Shown: piece after piece, positions 9,252-19,543 of the stretch
Numbering within the stretch: the first letter of the stretch is position 1
Layout: every line of letters begins with the position of its first letter
NCBI GenBank assembly: GCA_018065615.1
Contig: JAGHSY010000039.1
Coordinates: forward strand, 1-61,247
Direction of reading: 5' to 3'
Source: Candidatus Colenecus caballi
GTDB taxonomy: Bacteria > Bacteroidota > Bacteroidia > Bacteroidales > Bacteroidaceae
DNA length: 61,247 bases
Made by a program: the position numbers and the translations under genes
Notes under the pieces: model-generated
Databases searched by the model: none
Told to the model about the DNA's origin: nothing
Seen by the model: the letters and a program-made list of their open reading frames with translations, nothing else

Positions 9252-12200
9252 GAAATTTCAGAATATACCTTTGTCTGCTCCTGCTGGCTCTGACCGGCAG
9301 TTTGACGGCATCAGCCCAACGCACATACATCCGTCTCAGATGCACGGCGGCCAATGACGCATGTCTTATAATAAAATCCGATGCCACCATAGGCATACTG
9401 GCCAGCGGATCACTTTCAGCAGACTGCAACACCCACTGCAACTGGGCCGATGTGCCGTCAGGTAACGGACATCTGATATACCAGATCATCAACGGCAAGG
9501 AAATTTATCTGAAGGGCACGCCCCAGGGAATGACACTTACGGCTGAATCAAGTGAGGCTACTGTGTTCTATTACAATTCCACTTACAACCCGGTATTCTT
9601 TTACAGCAACAACCAGCGGTATTTCCCAAAGTACACCGACCACCTGTATGTGACAAACAATAATGATGAATGGGTCAATCCAATCACAATCGTACCTATT
9701 GAAAATGAAGGTGTCAGAATCGACAAAGACAATTTTGAAGGTGTCACCATTGAAAATTTCCCGCTCACACAGACCCAGGAGAAACAGTATGTGATTCTGA
9801 AGAATGACGGCTCGGACTATATTGCGCATAACGGAACAAACGTTTCGGTAATGACATCATTCAGCCCGGAAGTCTGCATCTGGACATCGACAGCCAACCT
9901 GACGAATGGAGCGACAATAGGCAGCACTGAGCGTCAGGCCCTGTCATTCAAGGTTTCAGGTACCACCTACACGCTATCAGGCCAGGGAGGCAGCATAAAC
10001 ACATCGGACTATAAAATCTGGGCTGTTACCGAGACCAGGAAGAATGCCGGAAGTGACAGGATTACCCTGACTGTCAGTCTGCCATCGGGCAACAGCAACA
10101 TGTATGCCGGTGAATCCAAGGAACTCAGCGTCAACGCAAGCGGATCCGTAACACCTGCTGCAACCGACTATGAGTTTGCCAATGCGCACCATTACTATAC
10201 GGACGGAGGCACATATCTTGGAAACAGCCAGACCATAACATATGACAGCCCGCTCATTGGGGCAAGCTGGAGCAAGAGCGGTGATACCGGCAGCAACACG
10301 TCGCTGAGCGGGACATCAAAGACCGGAGCAACGCTGAACTACAATACCGACTGCAGTGAACAGAGGAATATCAACGTCCGCATAACTGCAAGTTCTCCAG
10401 TATTTGCCAATGATATATACGCCGAATACAGGATTACTCTCATGAGCCTTGCATCAATAGGTTCGGGCAATTATGTATTCTATGCATCGGACCGTTATCT
10501 GAAAAATGACAACGGAACGATTGTCTCTGCCACCACGTTTGATCCGGCCACATGCATCTGGACTGCAAGCGGTTCAAACGGCAGTCTGACATTCAGCAAT
10601 TCAGGAAAATATCTCATTTCAGACAACGGTGACATATCACTTGGCAATACGGCCGACACATGGACATTAAGGAGCGCCCAAGGCGGCATACCGACTATGG
10701 ACGGCTATTACCTGCGCCTTGCCGGCACTACCTGGGCTCTTTCTTCCGATGCAGGTTCCTCATGTGCATATATTGTTACGACAACCACAAATAACACCCC
10801 CCAGATGACAGAGCCTGTAATCAGCGGCAACACAGACATAGGGGGAACAGGAACTTTCAATTACACGCATTCAAACGCTTCGTACATACCGCCATATACC
10901 GATTATGAATTTGGCGGCACACACCACTACTTCTGTACCCAGACAGGACTGGCAGACAGTCAGAGTGCACCGCAGTCCGTTCCATTCACATACACATGGT
11001 CTCTGTCTGCCAACGCATCGGGACACATGTCCGTAAACGGCAGCGGAACAGTCAGCTACACTACGGCATTTGAAGAAAACACCCAGGTTACACTGACACT
11101 GACAGCCACATCGGTCCCAAAGACATTCACCGCCACAAAGACCATACGGATACAGACATCACTGGGTGACATGTACTGCTACATTCGCAACGAATCACAT
11201 CAGTACGGACAAAACAATCCGAATGCGGGAGACTATTATCTTACAACATCAAACAACACCTACAACAACAGTTACAATTATATCTGTCAGAAGACCGATC
11301 CCGGTGACAACGAAATTTGGCTGCTTAGAAAATATGACGACAGTTATTTCCAGATAATACATGCAACTGACCAGCGGTATGTGATAACCAAAGCCAATGT
11401 TAATGATTATTTCCAGGCCTTCTATCTGTCCGAATCGGCACTGCAGGAAAACAATGACATTAACAACAGCCTTTTCATAATAGGCAAATGCGACAATGGT
11501 AACTGGTACATACAGCCAAAGAGCGCTGAGAACCAGAACCTGAGCTGGAACGCACGCAGCTGGGGTACGGAAGACATGTCTATGTATGCCTACCAGGGTA
11601 CTGATGATGCCGGTTCGCGCTGGATTCTGGAACAGCAGGAATACACTCCTGTCAAGGAAGGTGTCTGGCACATTCAGAATGCGGTGGACAACGGCAGTTA
11701 CATTGTTACCGACAACACAAGGGCTTATCTGGCCGACGGCAGTGCAGACAACATGCCAAGCACTTCATACTGGACTCTTAAGCGCAACGGCAATGTGTAC
11801 TATCAGCTTGTCAGCCAGGACGGAAGGTATCTGACCGTAGGCAACATGACCGCCAACTCGACAACAGACGGCAGCAATTCCACCGTCCTTACAAGTACAC
11901 CTGGCAATATTGACCAGACTCTGTTCCGAATCGGATCTACAGGAGACGGCAATTACTGCATTGTCCCCAAACTGGCAGGCCGCAACATGTCTCTGACTTC
12001 ATATAGCGACAAGACCAGGACCATTGGCTGGCGATACTGGGGCGGCGACTACGGACGTGCAAAATGGAAATTCATTGAGCCCAAAGGTGCCGGTGCAGGC
12101 AAATACGTCATTGAAAACAATGGTAAATACCTTGCCAACGTAAACGGAACCGTAACTGCCGTCAGCGACTTCAACCCCGCCACATGTATCTGGACGGCAA

Positions 12201-15200
12201 CCGGCAGTGGCGGCAACCTGAGTTTTGCAAACGACGGCAAGTACCTGCAGGACAACAGCGGTACGGTAACACTGTCTTCAACCGCATTTACATGGAATGT
12301 CAACAAGTCCGTATCGGGCTCCATCAAATCAGGCAGCAGTTTCCTGCATGTTTCAGGAGACAACTGGGTGGTTGACGGAACGACGGCAGAATCGGCCTTC
12401 ATCATCACAGCCTCGAATACTGAAAGCATCGGTTCCGAGCCTGCCATTACGACCGGTCCTTCCACAATCAGCGCCACCGGAAGTTTCCAGTACGGATACA
12501 CACCGGCAACCTACATCAACGCCCACAGCTACACATGGAACGGCACGGAACACTTTGTCAGCCCTGACGGACTGACTTGGTACGGCACCGTAAGGCCGCA
12601 GTCCGAAACGTTCACCTACACATGGAGCGTTTCCGGCAATGCACAGGGATACATGACAGTCACAGACGCCGGTCTGCTTAAATATGAGAACGAATTCGAG
12701 TCACCGGCAACGGTAACACTGACCTTGACGGCCCAATCGGCTTCAAAGAAATACACTGCCACCAAGCAGATAAGCATAAGTGTGGCAGGATACTGCGCAC
12801 CTGCCGGCAAATATGTGATTTACAGCGGTGAACATTTCCTGCGCAACAACTACGGCATTCAGGCAACGACCGATTTTTCACCGGGCAGCTGCATCTGGAC
12901 TGCCACAGCCACAGAACAGAACGGGCGCAACTGCCTGTATTTTGAAAACAACGGTACCCGTCTGAACATAAACGGCAACCAGTACTGGATTGTAAATGAT
13001 GACAGTGAAGGATACCTGCAGGCTCTTGGCAGTGAAAACGTTTTCCTTGCATACAATCCGCAGAACAACTCCTGGAGCACAGGCAACACCCCGGACGGAT
13101 GTGCGTATGCAGTCACCGGCCCTACGTACCATGACAATCTGAATACAAATCCGGCAATTGACACGGAAGAAACGGAATTCAGCGAACTGCGCTCATACAA
13201 GTTCTTCATTTCGACTCCGGCCCAAATCATTGAAGCCTATGACGAATATGTGCTCAAGGACGGTCCGCACCTTTATGTCAGGAACAATGTGTTCATAGGA
13301 ATAAACAAGCCCGAAACCGAGCTTTTCCTTTACACTTGGTCTATAGATGACGCGACAGGACATACGACAGTGGACCAGAACGGTAACCTGACATACAACC
13401 AGTCATTTGCAAGCAACACCCAGGTTAAAGTCACGCTTACCGCAAAGAGAAGCAAGGACAACTCGACCAGGAGTGCATCAAAGGAAGTGACCATGAAGGT
13501 TGCAGAATCAAGTTACATCAACGCCAAGTATGAGGACCTGTACTGCTACATAATCAATCATGGAGAAGATCCGAACAGCACTACCAAATATTATCTGTAT
13601 CCGTCATCGGACGGCTACCATCTCAGAACACACAATTCCAATGATGGAAATGCCGTATGGATTCTGCGCAAGTTCAACGATGAGTCCTATCAGCTTATCC
13701 ATGCCGCTACAGGAAAGTATGTGATTGCAAACTCAACATCACAGGGAGCCCAGGCTGTCCATCTGGAAGCAAATGCAAACAATCTGACATACAGTCTCTT
13801 TGAATTGGGTGAAATTGTAATGGATCAGTACGGTTACTACATCAGACCCAAATCATCGGTTGTCAATGAGGAATTCGGACTGAGTTTCAATCCCTTCAAC
13901 GGTAACGGAAATGACATAGGACTGTATCCTGTGAAAGACGGTAACCACAACAAGATTGGCGGTTCCATGTGGTTCATTCAGGAAGCCAAAGTGGCCACGC
14001 CCATCATTATGGCCGAAGACGGAAAGATTTCAATAACCACCACCACTGCCGGAGCTGAAATCCATTATACCACAGACGGTTCAACGCCCACCAAGTCATC
14101 ACCCCTGTACACCGGACCGTTTGAATTCCAGGACGGCAACACAATCAAGGCCATAGGCATTTCCAATGACTATCTTGATTCCGAGATTGCCACCCAGAAG
14201 ATTCACATGATTTCATCACTGTCTGAGATACCCGATGACGGTGCAGACGGCTATTACGTACTGACAACAGACATTGAAGCACCTGCCGGCTACACGACCA
14301 AGACGAACTTTACCGGCGTGTTTGACGGCGGCTACCACACCATTTCAGGACTTGACGCACCTTTGTTCTACAATACCGTTGACGCCATTGTCAAGAATGT
14401 CAGACTTGACAACGTCAACATTACCGGAACAGGCAATCTGGGTGCAATAACATGTCTGGCCAAGGGCAGGACGGTAATAATCAACTGCGGCGTACTTGCA
14501 TCACAGTCATCGGTCATAAAGGGCGGATCAAACGTGGGCAGTATAGCAGGACAGATAGAAAACAAGTCACGTGTAGTCAACTGCTACAGCTTTGCATCGG
14601 TCCAGGGTACCACTGCCGGCGGCATTGTAGGCAGCAATTCCGGTACGGCATCGGTCATCGATGACATTCGTACAATGGTAATGAACTGCATATTCTACGG
14701 TGACATTGACGGCACTCACATTTCACCGGTTTATGGAGGTACGGCCATCGAGAACCGAAACAACATAAACACCTACACATTCTACCAGGCGTTCGATAAT
14801 GAGGGCAATATAAAATTCAGCGCTACCGATGTGGACAACTCAATGCCTGTAACTGACAACAGTTATCTTGACCGCTTTGAGTTCTACCGCAACATGCTGA
14901 ACTCACACCGTGAGCTGGCCGCTTTCTATGCCTTTGATGACCATACCCGTCTGGATCAGATAGGAAAATGGATTCTTGAACCCGCTGTTGCCCCCTATCC
15001 CATTGTCTCCACATGGAAGACTCATACAAGAAAGACCCTTGACCGTGTAATCCCCAATACGACAAACGCTATGCAGGGCCGCCAGTTGGGTACAATACCT
15101 GTCACATTCATCATTCAGGGACAGAACAAGACCATTACCAGAACGTATGATCTTCCTATAACCGATATGGATACAGCCCGATGGGATTTCACTGCAAACA

Positions 15201-17377
15201 AGATTGTACTGCCGTTTGCAAATGAAATATACCCCGAAGATCCTACCTGGAGACCACGTGTACCCGACAGCCAGGACGAATACAAGTCCATGATAATTAC
15301 AGGTTGGGAATGCACATCAATAAGCGGCGGAACCGTCGGATCAAAACAGACTGACTATGACGGTGACGGCACAGGACGTGACTATAACTTTGCTGACCCT
15401 GATTGCACGGCAAAGGACATCTTTGACATATCGGGAGCAAATTCACGTGATGCGAACGGTTCCCGTGACGCCAGCTTCAACCCGTTCGTCTATGCCCAGG
15501 GCGGCAATTTCGTTGTCCCGACCGATGCTACGGCCATGACATTCACAGCCCACTGGGCCACATGCGTATATCTGTCCGATGCAGGTGAGGACGTTGCCTA
15601 CAACCCCGAATTCACCGAATCGACACAGATAGGAAGCTATTCATGGGAAAACCGCACTGAAACAATTATCAGTTCAAGTTTCCGTGACGTGTCATACCGC
15701 GACGGCTGGACAGTCACAACCACCCCTGCTACCGACGGCTATCCCGACGGTCAGGGTGAACGCTGGGACAACATAAGTGACTTCCTTGAGTTCTACCGCT
15801 ATGACGGACAGCACAGTTTTTCCATAATACAGGAGGTAAAGGACATGGAACCAGGCACATATATGCTGCGTTTCTACGGATTCTCACGTCATGGAGACTA
15901 CGCGTACAACAATCAGGCAAAGTCCTATAACAACATGTACGGTACTCACTCATACATCTATGCAAAGCAGAACGGAGTGGAACTGGGCAAGGACACGCTG
16001 AAATCAGTCTATGACCATACCGCCCAGGAAGTGAACGCCGTAATGGAAGGCTTTGACGCATTCAATGCAAACGCACAGAACAACTTGGACGGTTACGTGC
16101 ACTCAATCAGTGCCGCAAAGATAGCATTCAATCATGGTTACTACATGAATGAAATGATATTCGAGGTCACAACCAAGGGCAATGTGGAGATTGGCATATA
16201 TTCGGACTTGATGCCCCAGAACTCATGGGCCACATTCCGTGACATGAGGCTCTACAAGCTGATTGATGACAAATTCACAGACTCGTTCTATCAGGAAAAG
16301 AAGGTTGTGCACAACATAACCGATGCCCTGTCAAAGATGTCTGAGAATGAGATTCCCAACAACCAGGCAATTGTTCTGGTAGGCAACTATCACCTCAACG
16401 ACCGCATCATAGGCAACTCCTTTGCCCAGGGTACCGGTGCCCTTAGCCTGAACAAGGCCCTGACGTTCATGTCAACCGATGACAACTTTGACCAGGAGCC
16501 CGACTACTGCATGTACATGTACACGTCCAATCCTACAGGTATAAGCCGTACGGATACTCCTCCATTGCGCTTTGACTTCCTGACATGCCCGGGCATAGGA
16601 ATGGCCGCGCGTGTCAGCGGATCATCGGCCGTACCGGGCATAGGAATATGGCATACGCGCGGGTGGTATGAAACGACCGAGACATATCTTGGAATACATT
16701 CCGAGGCCGAAATCAACCCGTCATACAAGCAAGACAGGTGGATGTCACCATGGATAATAAACGGCGGCATTTATGACCGCATAATATGCAACTTTGACGG
16801 TGAACGCAACCTGAACACCAACAACAACGCATACATACGTCTGGGCGGCAGTGCCCTGATACGCCAGTTCCATCCGGGCAATCATGATGACAAGAATTAC
16901 ACCACTTATCTTGTTCCGGTCAATGTTAGCGGCGGTGAAATAGAGCAGTGCTACATGACCGGACGTGAGGGCAGCACATCGGCCCCCAGGACCAGCGGAA
17001 ATGTACGGTTCTGGAGCAACGGCGGATACATTCATGAGTTCCTTGGAGCATACATGGCACCAGTGAACGGCAACGTCACAGCCAAAATAGACCACGCCAT
17101 TTTTGACAACTTCTACGGAGGCGGCATGAATGCCAACCAGCCTGTCAAGGGCAACATTGACGTTGAAATAAACAACAGTCTGGTCAAATACTATGTGGGC
17201 GGCCCCAAGGTCGGTGACATGGAACAGAATACCAACGTTACCACCAGCGCAAAGGTACCACGTTCGGCAGTTACTTTGGCGGCGGCTACGGCGGCACATC
17301 AACGGCACGACGCACCGTTTACAACGAAACCGTGGGCGTTGAGGTCAGTATTTCCGATGACCTTCCCTACCCTGTAG
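9248..17377 (+). CDS. Giant mosaic surface protein, N-terminal 2.7 kaa of a frameshifted gene
   Basis: Begins with a signal peptide (LCLLLLALTGSLTASAQ). Visible modules in order: four related lectin-like repeats with a 'FxPxxCIWT' core (about residues 180, 408, 953 and 1189); Ricin-B-like stretches between them; a chitobiase C-terminal-type domain ('IHYTTDGSTPT', about residues 1582-1655); a GLUG-like region ('FDGGYHTISGL', about 1690-1800); a carbohydrate-binding-like region (about 2118-2338); and the GGG-turn repeats starting near residue 2620 ('FYGGGMNA'). After Lys at 17252 the frame turns into unrelated sequence and stops at 17377, while the GGG repeats continue in the -1 frame. The intact protein would be about 2976 residues. 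Starts inside the stop of the first giant gene. Probably a glycan-binding surface adhesin. Confidence 0.72.
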   Translation: MRNFRIYLCLLLLALTGSLTASAQRTYIRLRCTAANDACLIIKSDATIGILASGSLSADCNTHCNWADVPSGNGHLIYQIINGKEIYLKGTPQGMTLTAESSEATVFYYNSTYNPVFFYSNNQRYFPKYTDHLYVTNNNDEWVNPITIVPIENEGVRIDKDNFEGVTIENFPLTQTQEKQYVILKNDGSDYIAHNGTNVSVMTSFSPEVCIWTSTANLTNGATIGSTERQALSFKVSGTTYTLSGQGGSINTSDYKIWAVTETRKNAGSDRITLTVSLPSGNSNMYAGESKELSVNASGSVTPAATDYEFANAHHYYTDGGTYLGNSQTITYDSPLIGASWSKSGDTGSNTSLSGTSKTGATLNYNTDCSEQRNINVRITASSPVFANDIYAEYRITLMSLASIGSGNYVFYASDRYLKNDNGTIVSATTFDPATCIWTASGSNGSLTFSNSGKYLISDNGDISLGNTADTWTLRSAQGGIPTMDGYYLRLAGTTWALSSDAGSSCAYIVTTTTNNTPQMTEPVISGNTDIGGTGTFNYTHSNASYIPPYTDYEFGGTHHYFCTQTGLADSQSAPQSVPFTYTWSLSANASGHMSVNGSGTVSYTTAFEENTQVTLTLTATSVPKTFTATKTIRIQTSLGDMYCYIRNESHQYGQNNPNAGDYYLTTSNNTYNNSYNYICQKTDPGDNEIWLLRKYDDSYFQIIHATDQRYVITKANVNDYFQAFYLSESALQENNDINNSLFIIGKCDNGNWYIQPKSAENQNLSWNARSWGTEDMSMYAYQGTDDAGSRWILEQQEYTPVKEGVWHIQNAVDNGSYIVTDNTRAYLADGSADNMPSTSYWTLKRNGNVYYQLVSQDGRYLTVGNMTANSTTDGSNSTVLTSTPGNIDQTLFRIGSTGDGNYCIVPKLAGRNMSLTSYSDKTRTIGWRYWGGDYGRAKWKFIEPKGAGAGKYVIENNGKYLANVNGTVTAVSDFNPATCIWTATGSGGNLSFANDGKYLQDNSGTVTLSSTAFTWNVNKSVSGSIKSGSSFLHVSGDNWVVDGTTAESAFIITASNTESIGSEPAITTGPSTISATGSFQYGYTPATYINAHSYTWNGTEHFVSPDGLTWYGTVRPQSETFTYTWSVSGNAQGYMTVTDAGLLKYENEFESPATVTLTLTAQSASKKYTATKQISISVAGYCAPAGKYVIYSGEHFLRNNYGIQATTDFSPGSCIWTATATEQNGRNCLYFENNGTRLNINGNQYWIVNDDSEGYLQALGSENVFLAYNPQNNSWSTGNTPDGCAYAVTGPTYHDNLNTNPAIDTEETEFSELRSYKFFISTPAQIIEAYDEYVLKDGPHLYVRNNVFIGINKPETELFLYTWSIDDATGHTTVDQNGNLTYNQSFASNTQVKVTLTAKRSKDNSTRSASKEVTMKVAESSYINAKYEDLYCYIINHGEDPNSTTKYYLYPSSDGYHLRTHNSNDGNAVWILRKFNDESYQLIHAATGKYVIANSTSQGAQAVHLEANANNLTYSLFELGEIVMDQYGYYIRPKSSVVNEEFGLSFNPFNGNGNDIGLYPVKDGNHNKIGGSMWFIQEAKVATPIIMAEDGKISITTTTAGAEIHYTTDGSTPTKSSPLYTGPFEFQDGNTIKAIGISNDYLDSEIATQKIHMISSLSEIPDDGADGYYVLTTDIEAPAGYTTKTNFTGVFDGGYHTISGLDAPLFYNTVDAIVKNVRLDNVNITGTGNLGAITCLAKGRTVIINCGVLASQSSVIKGGSNVGSIAGQIENKSRVVNCYSFASVQGTTAGGIVGSNSGTASVIDDIRTMVMNCIFYGDIDGTHISPVYGGTAIENRNNINTYTFYQAFDNEGNIKFSATDVDNSMPVTDNSYLDRFEFYRNMLNSHRELAAFYAFDDHTRLDQIGKWILEPAVAPYPIVSTWKTHTRKTLDRVIPNTTNAMQGRQLGTIPVTFIIQGQNKTITRTYDLPITDMDTARWDFTANKIVLPFANEIYPEDPTWRPRVPDSQDEYKSMIITGWECTSISGGTVGSKQTDYDGDGTGRDYNFADPDCTAKDIFDISGANSRDANGSRDASFNPFVYAQGGNFVVPTDATAMTFTAHWATCVYLSDAGEDVAYNPEFTESTQIGSYSWENRTETIISSSFRDVSYRDGWTVTTTPATDGYPDGQGERWDNISDFLEFYRYDGQHSFSIIQEVKDMEPGTYMLRFYGFSRHGDYAYNNQAKSYNNMYGTHSYIYAKQNGVELGKDTLKSVYDHTAQEVNAVMEGFDAFNANAQNNLDGYVHSISAAKIAFNHGYYMNEMIFEVTTKGNVEIGIYSDLMPQNSWATFRDMRLYKLIDDKFTDSFYQEKKVVHNITDALSKMSENEIPNNQAIVLVGNYHLNDRIIGNSFAQGTGALSLNKALTFMSTDDNFDQEPDYCMYMYTSNPTGISRTDTPPLRFDFLTCPGIGMAARVSGSSAVPGIGIWHTRGWYETTETYLGIHSEAEINPSYKQDRWMSPWIINGGIYDRIICNFDGERNLNTNNNAYIRLGGSALIRQFHPGNHDDKNYTTYLVPVNVSGGEIEQCYMTGREGSTSAPRTSGNVRFWSNGGYIHEFLGAYMAPVNGNVTAKIDHAIFDNFYGGGMNANQPVKGNIDVEINNSLVKYYVGGPKVGDMEQNTNVTTSAKVPRSAVTLAAATAAHQRHDAPFTTKPWALRSVFPMTFPTL

Positions 17378-18180
17378 GCTTTGCATCCTATTCAGGGCGC
17401 CGTCTCAAGTACGAGCAGGGGTACGGCATAGCCACAGGCTACGGATTCGAATACTTCTTTGAGGCCGGTGGCCAGGGCAACCTGATCAGCCGTTTCTTCG
17501 TTGACTATTCGTCACTGTCACTTGCAACCGTAAGAAACGTTTCAAACACACTTGAAGAATGCAGTATTCTCAATGACTTCTACGGCGGCGGACGACAGGG
17601 CTATGTTAACGGCAACGTAACATCAACCTTATCGGACTGCACAGTAAACGGAAGTGCATTTGCCGGCGGTTATACCGGACGTTACAAGGAAACGCCCGTG
17701 GCAACAGCCACCAAACCCGAATACTCCACATATCTGTTCCACATGGGCGTGTTCACCCCATTCGGAAAGACAGAGAACGAGACCTACCATTGGGAACAGG
17801 TCCCCACCCTGGACAGTTATTCCAACGCCAATACCAAGGCCCTGTTCACCACTACAGACATGTCACTCATGGGCAAGGTCAACGGCACCACATCACTTAC
17901 CGTTGAAGGAAAGACCATGATAGAAGGCAGTGTGTTCGGAGGCGGAAATCAGGCCGATGTCAACGGCTCCACCAATGTGGTCATAGTCAGTGATGACACT
18001 GAAATTGCCGGTACCGTGTTCGGCGGCGGCAACGAGTCAAATGTGACTAAGGACACCGGACAGGCATCGGGCAACACCCGTGTTACCATTACCGGAGGCA
18101 GCATTGCCGGTGACGTGTTCGGAGGCGGCAACAAGGGCAACGTTGAAGGAAATCCGCATGTAACTGTCGGGCAGGAATAA
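17332..18180 (+). CDS. C-terminal part of the frameshifted giant GGG-repeat protein
   Basis: This reading frame continues the preceding giant protein: from 17251 it reads Lys-Gly-Thr-Thr-Phe-Gly-Ser-Tyr-Phe-Gly-Gly-Gly, the expected repeat. The first ATG in this frame is 17332, but it is unlikely to be a true start because it lies inside the repeat domain. It carries more [FY]-G-G-G turns ('DFYGGGRQG', 'SVFGGGNQA', 'TVFGGGNES', 'DVFGGGNKG'). It ends abruptly at '...VTVGQE' with no sorting domain, unlike the first giant protein, and a terminator follows directly. If the frameshift is real, this segment is either silent or made only by -1 slippage. Confidence 0.7.
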   Translation: MGVEVSISDDLPYPVGFASYSGRRLKYEQGYGIATGYGFEYFFEAGGQGNLISRFFVDYSSLSLATVRNVSNTLEECSILNDFYGGGRQGYVNGNVTSTLSDCTVNGSAFAGGYTGRYKETPVATATKPEYSTYLFHMGVFTPFGKTENETYHWEQVPTLDSYSNANTKALFTTTDMSLMGKVNGTTSLTVEGKTMIEGSVFGGGNQADVNGSTNVVIVSDDTEIAGTVFGGGNESNVTKDTGQASGNTRVTITGGSIAGDVFGGGNKGNVEGNPHVTVGQE

Positions 18181-18204
18181 ACAAAGGGGGGCGTCCCCCT
18201 TTGT
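18181..18204 (+). terminator. Strong hairpin terminator of the surface operon
   Basis: ACAAAGGGGG and CCCCCTTTGT form a perfect 10-bp stem around a GCGT loop, directly after the stop at 18180 and followed by a T-rich stretch. It closes the fimbrillin/giant-protein operon. Confidence 0.85.
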
Positions 18205-18230
18205 GCATTTTATCCAATTCATTACATTTG
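18200..18230 (+). promoter_or_regulatory. Bacteroidota-type promoter for the Omp85 / G3E GTPase genes
   Basis: TTTG at 18200-18203, 19 bases, then TACATTTG at 18223-18230: a full match to the Bacteroidota -33/-7 pattern. The ATG is at 18249, so the leader is short. The -33 element overlaps the foot of the upstream terminator. Confidence 0.7.
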
Positions 18231-18248
18231 CAGCAAACTGACAAAACA

Positions 18249-19538
18249 ATGAAAAGGATAACTGCTATTCTGGCTACAGCATTGCTGTGCCTGCCATTCC
18301 AGGCCAAGGAAAAGGACGAGATAATCAAAACCGGTTGGAACCTTGGACCGCTCCCCGTTGTGGGGTTCGATTCCGATTTGGGTTTCCAGTACGGCCTGTG
18401 CTGTGACTTCTTCAATTACGGTGACGGCACGAACTACCCCCAATACAATTTCAAGATCAATGTCGAGGCATCGACCTATACCAAAGGTTCAAGTGTCCTG
18501 CGCAGCTACGGTGACTTCAAGACACTGATACCGAACGGCAAGCTGTTCTATGACGTAACCTATTTCAACGCGCCCAAGTTCGGGTTCTACGGTTTCAACG
18601 GCCTTGCCGCACCTTATGACAAGGACAAGAAGTTAAACGGTAATGCCGATGCAAAATCAGGCTTCAACTTCATGTCACGCAACCAGTTCCGTGCCATTGT
18701 CAGCATTCAGAAACAGATTGCCGGACCGTTGAACTGGGCGGCCGGACTTGCCTTCTACCACACGACATTGGCAGGACTCGGGCTTGAAGAATATGAAGGT
18801 CAGACCACTCTGTATGATTTATATAAGTTGCCGGATGTGGGCCTTATCCGTGAAAATGAGAAGGACGGCGGCAATGTGACTCAGCTAAGAGCCGGACTGA
18901 CCTATGACACGCGTGACCATGACAGCGACCCGTCAAAAGGAATGAACATTGAGGCCACCCTTGTTTACAGTCCTGACATTATTGACGGGAACGGATATGA
19001 CAATCTTGGATTCACCTTCATGGGCAGCCACTTTGTCCCTGTCATCTCAGACAAACTGACTTTTGCATACCGTCTGCTGGTACAGGCCAAGCTGTGGGGT
19101 GAAATACCGTATTACTTCACGAACAATGTCAACACAATGTTCTTCAGGAAAATGTACACTGAAGCCATTGGCGGAAACGCATCGGTACGCGGACTCAACC
19201 GCAACGGCGTTCTGGGTGACGGCTTTGCCATGCTGAACATGGAACTGCGCTGGCATGCCGTAGATTTCCAGCTTATCAACCAGAACTGGTCCATCGTTCT
19301 CAATCCGTTCTATGATCTGGGCCGTACCATCCAGCCATACCGTTATGAGCAGCAGAAAGCGTCTCCAATTACCGGCATCTGGTCCGGACAGGCCGATGAC
19401 ATGCATTACACAGCCGGACTCGGGGTCAAGATCATCATGAACCACAACATGGTGCTTTCCATTGAAGGAGCCAAGGCTCTGCTGAAGAATGACGGTTCGG
19501 GTCTGTGGACCAACGTTGGATTCAACTACCTGTTCTAA
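18249..19538 (+). CDS. POTRA-less Omp85-type outer-membrane barrel protein
   Basis: The start is ATG 18249, just downstream of the promoter and at the head of a signal peptide (ITAILATALLCLPFQA). The frame open further upstream would cross the promoter. The 429-residue product is almost all amphipathic beta-strands and contains 'IGGNASVRGLNRNG', matching the VRG[FY] motif of the Omp85/BamA/TamA barrel. No POTRA repeats fit in front of it, so it belongs with short barrel-only Omp85 proteins known in Bacteroidota. Expected in the outer membrane; cargo unknown. A paralogue follows six bases later and a G3E GTPase after that. Confidence 0.75.
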   Translation: MKRITAILATALLCLPFQAKEKDEIIKTGWNLGPLPVVGFDSDLGFQYGLCCDFFNYGDGTNYPQYNFKINVEASTYTKGSSVLRSYGDFKTLIPNGKLFYDVTYFNAPKFGFYGFNGLAAPYDKDKKLNGNADAKSGFNFMSRNQFRAIVSIQKQIAGPLNWAAGLAFYHTTLAGLGLEEYEGQTTLYDLYKLPDVGLIRENEKDGGNVTQLRAGLTYDTRDHDSDPSKGMNIEATLVYSPDIIDGNGYDNLGFTFMGSHFVPVISDKLTFAYRLLVQAKLWGEIPYYFTNNVNTMFFRKMYTEAIGGNASVRGLNRNGVLGDGFAMLNMELRWHAVDFQLINQNWSIVLNPFYDLGRTIQPYRYEQQKASPITGIWSGQADDMHYTAGLGVKIIMNHNMVLSIEGAKALLKNDGSGLWTNVGFNYLF

Positions 19539-19543
19539 AACAG

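Noticed and set aside
17249-17262. Programmed -1 frameshift
   Set aside because: A -1 step would restore the frame, but there is no X_XXY_YYZ slippery site; a single-base deletion is simpler.
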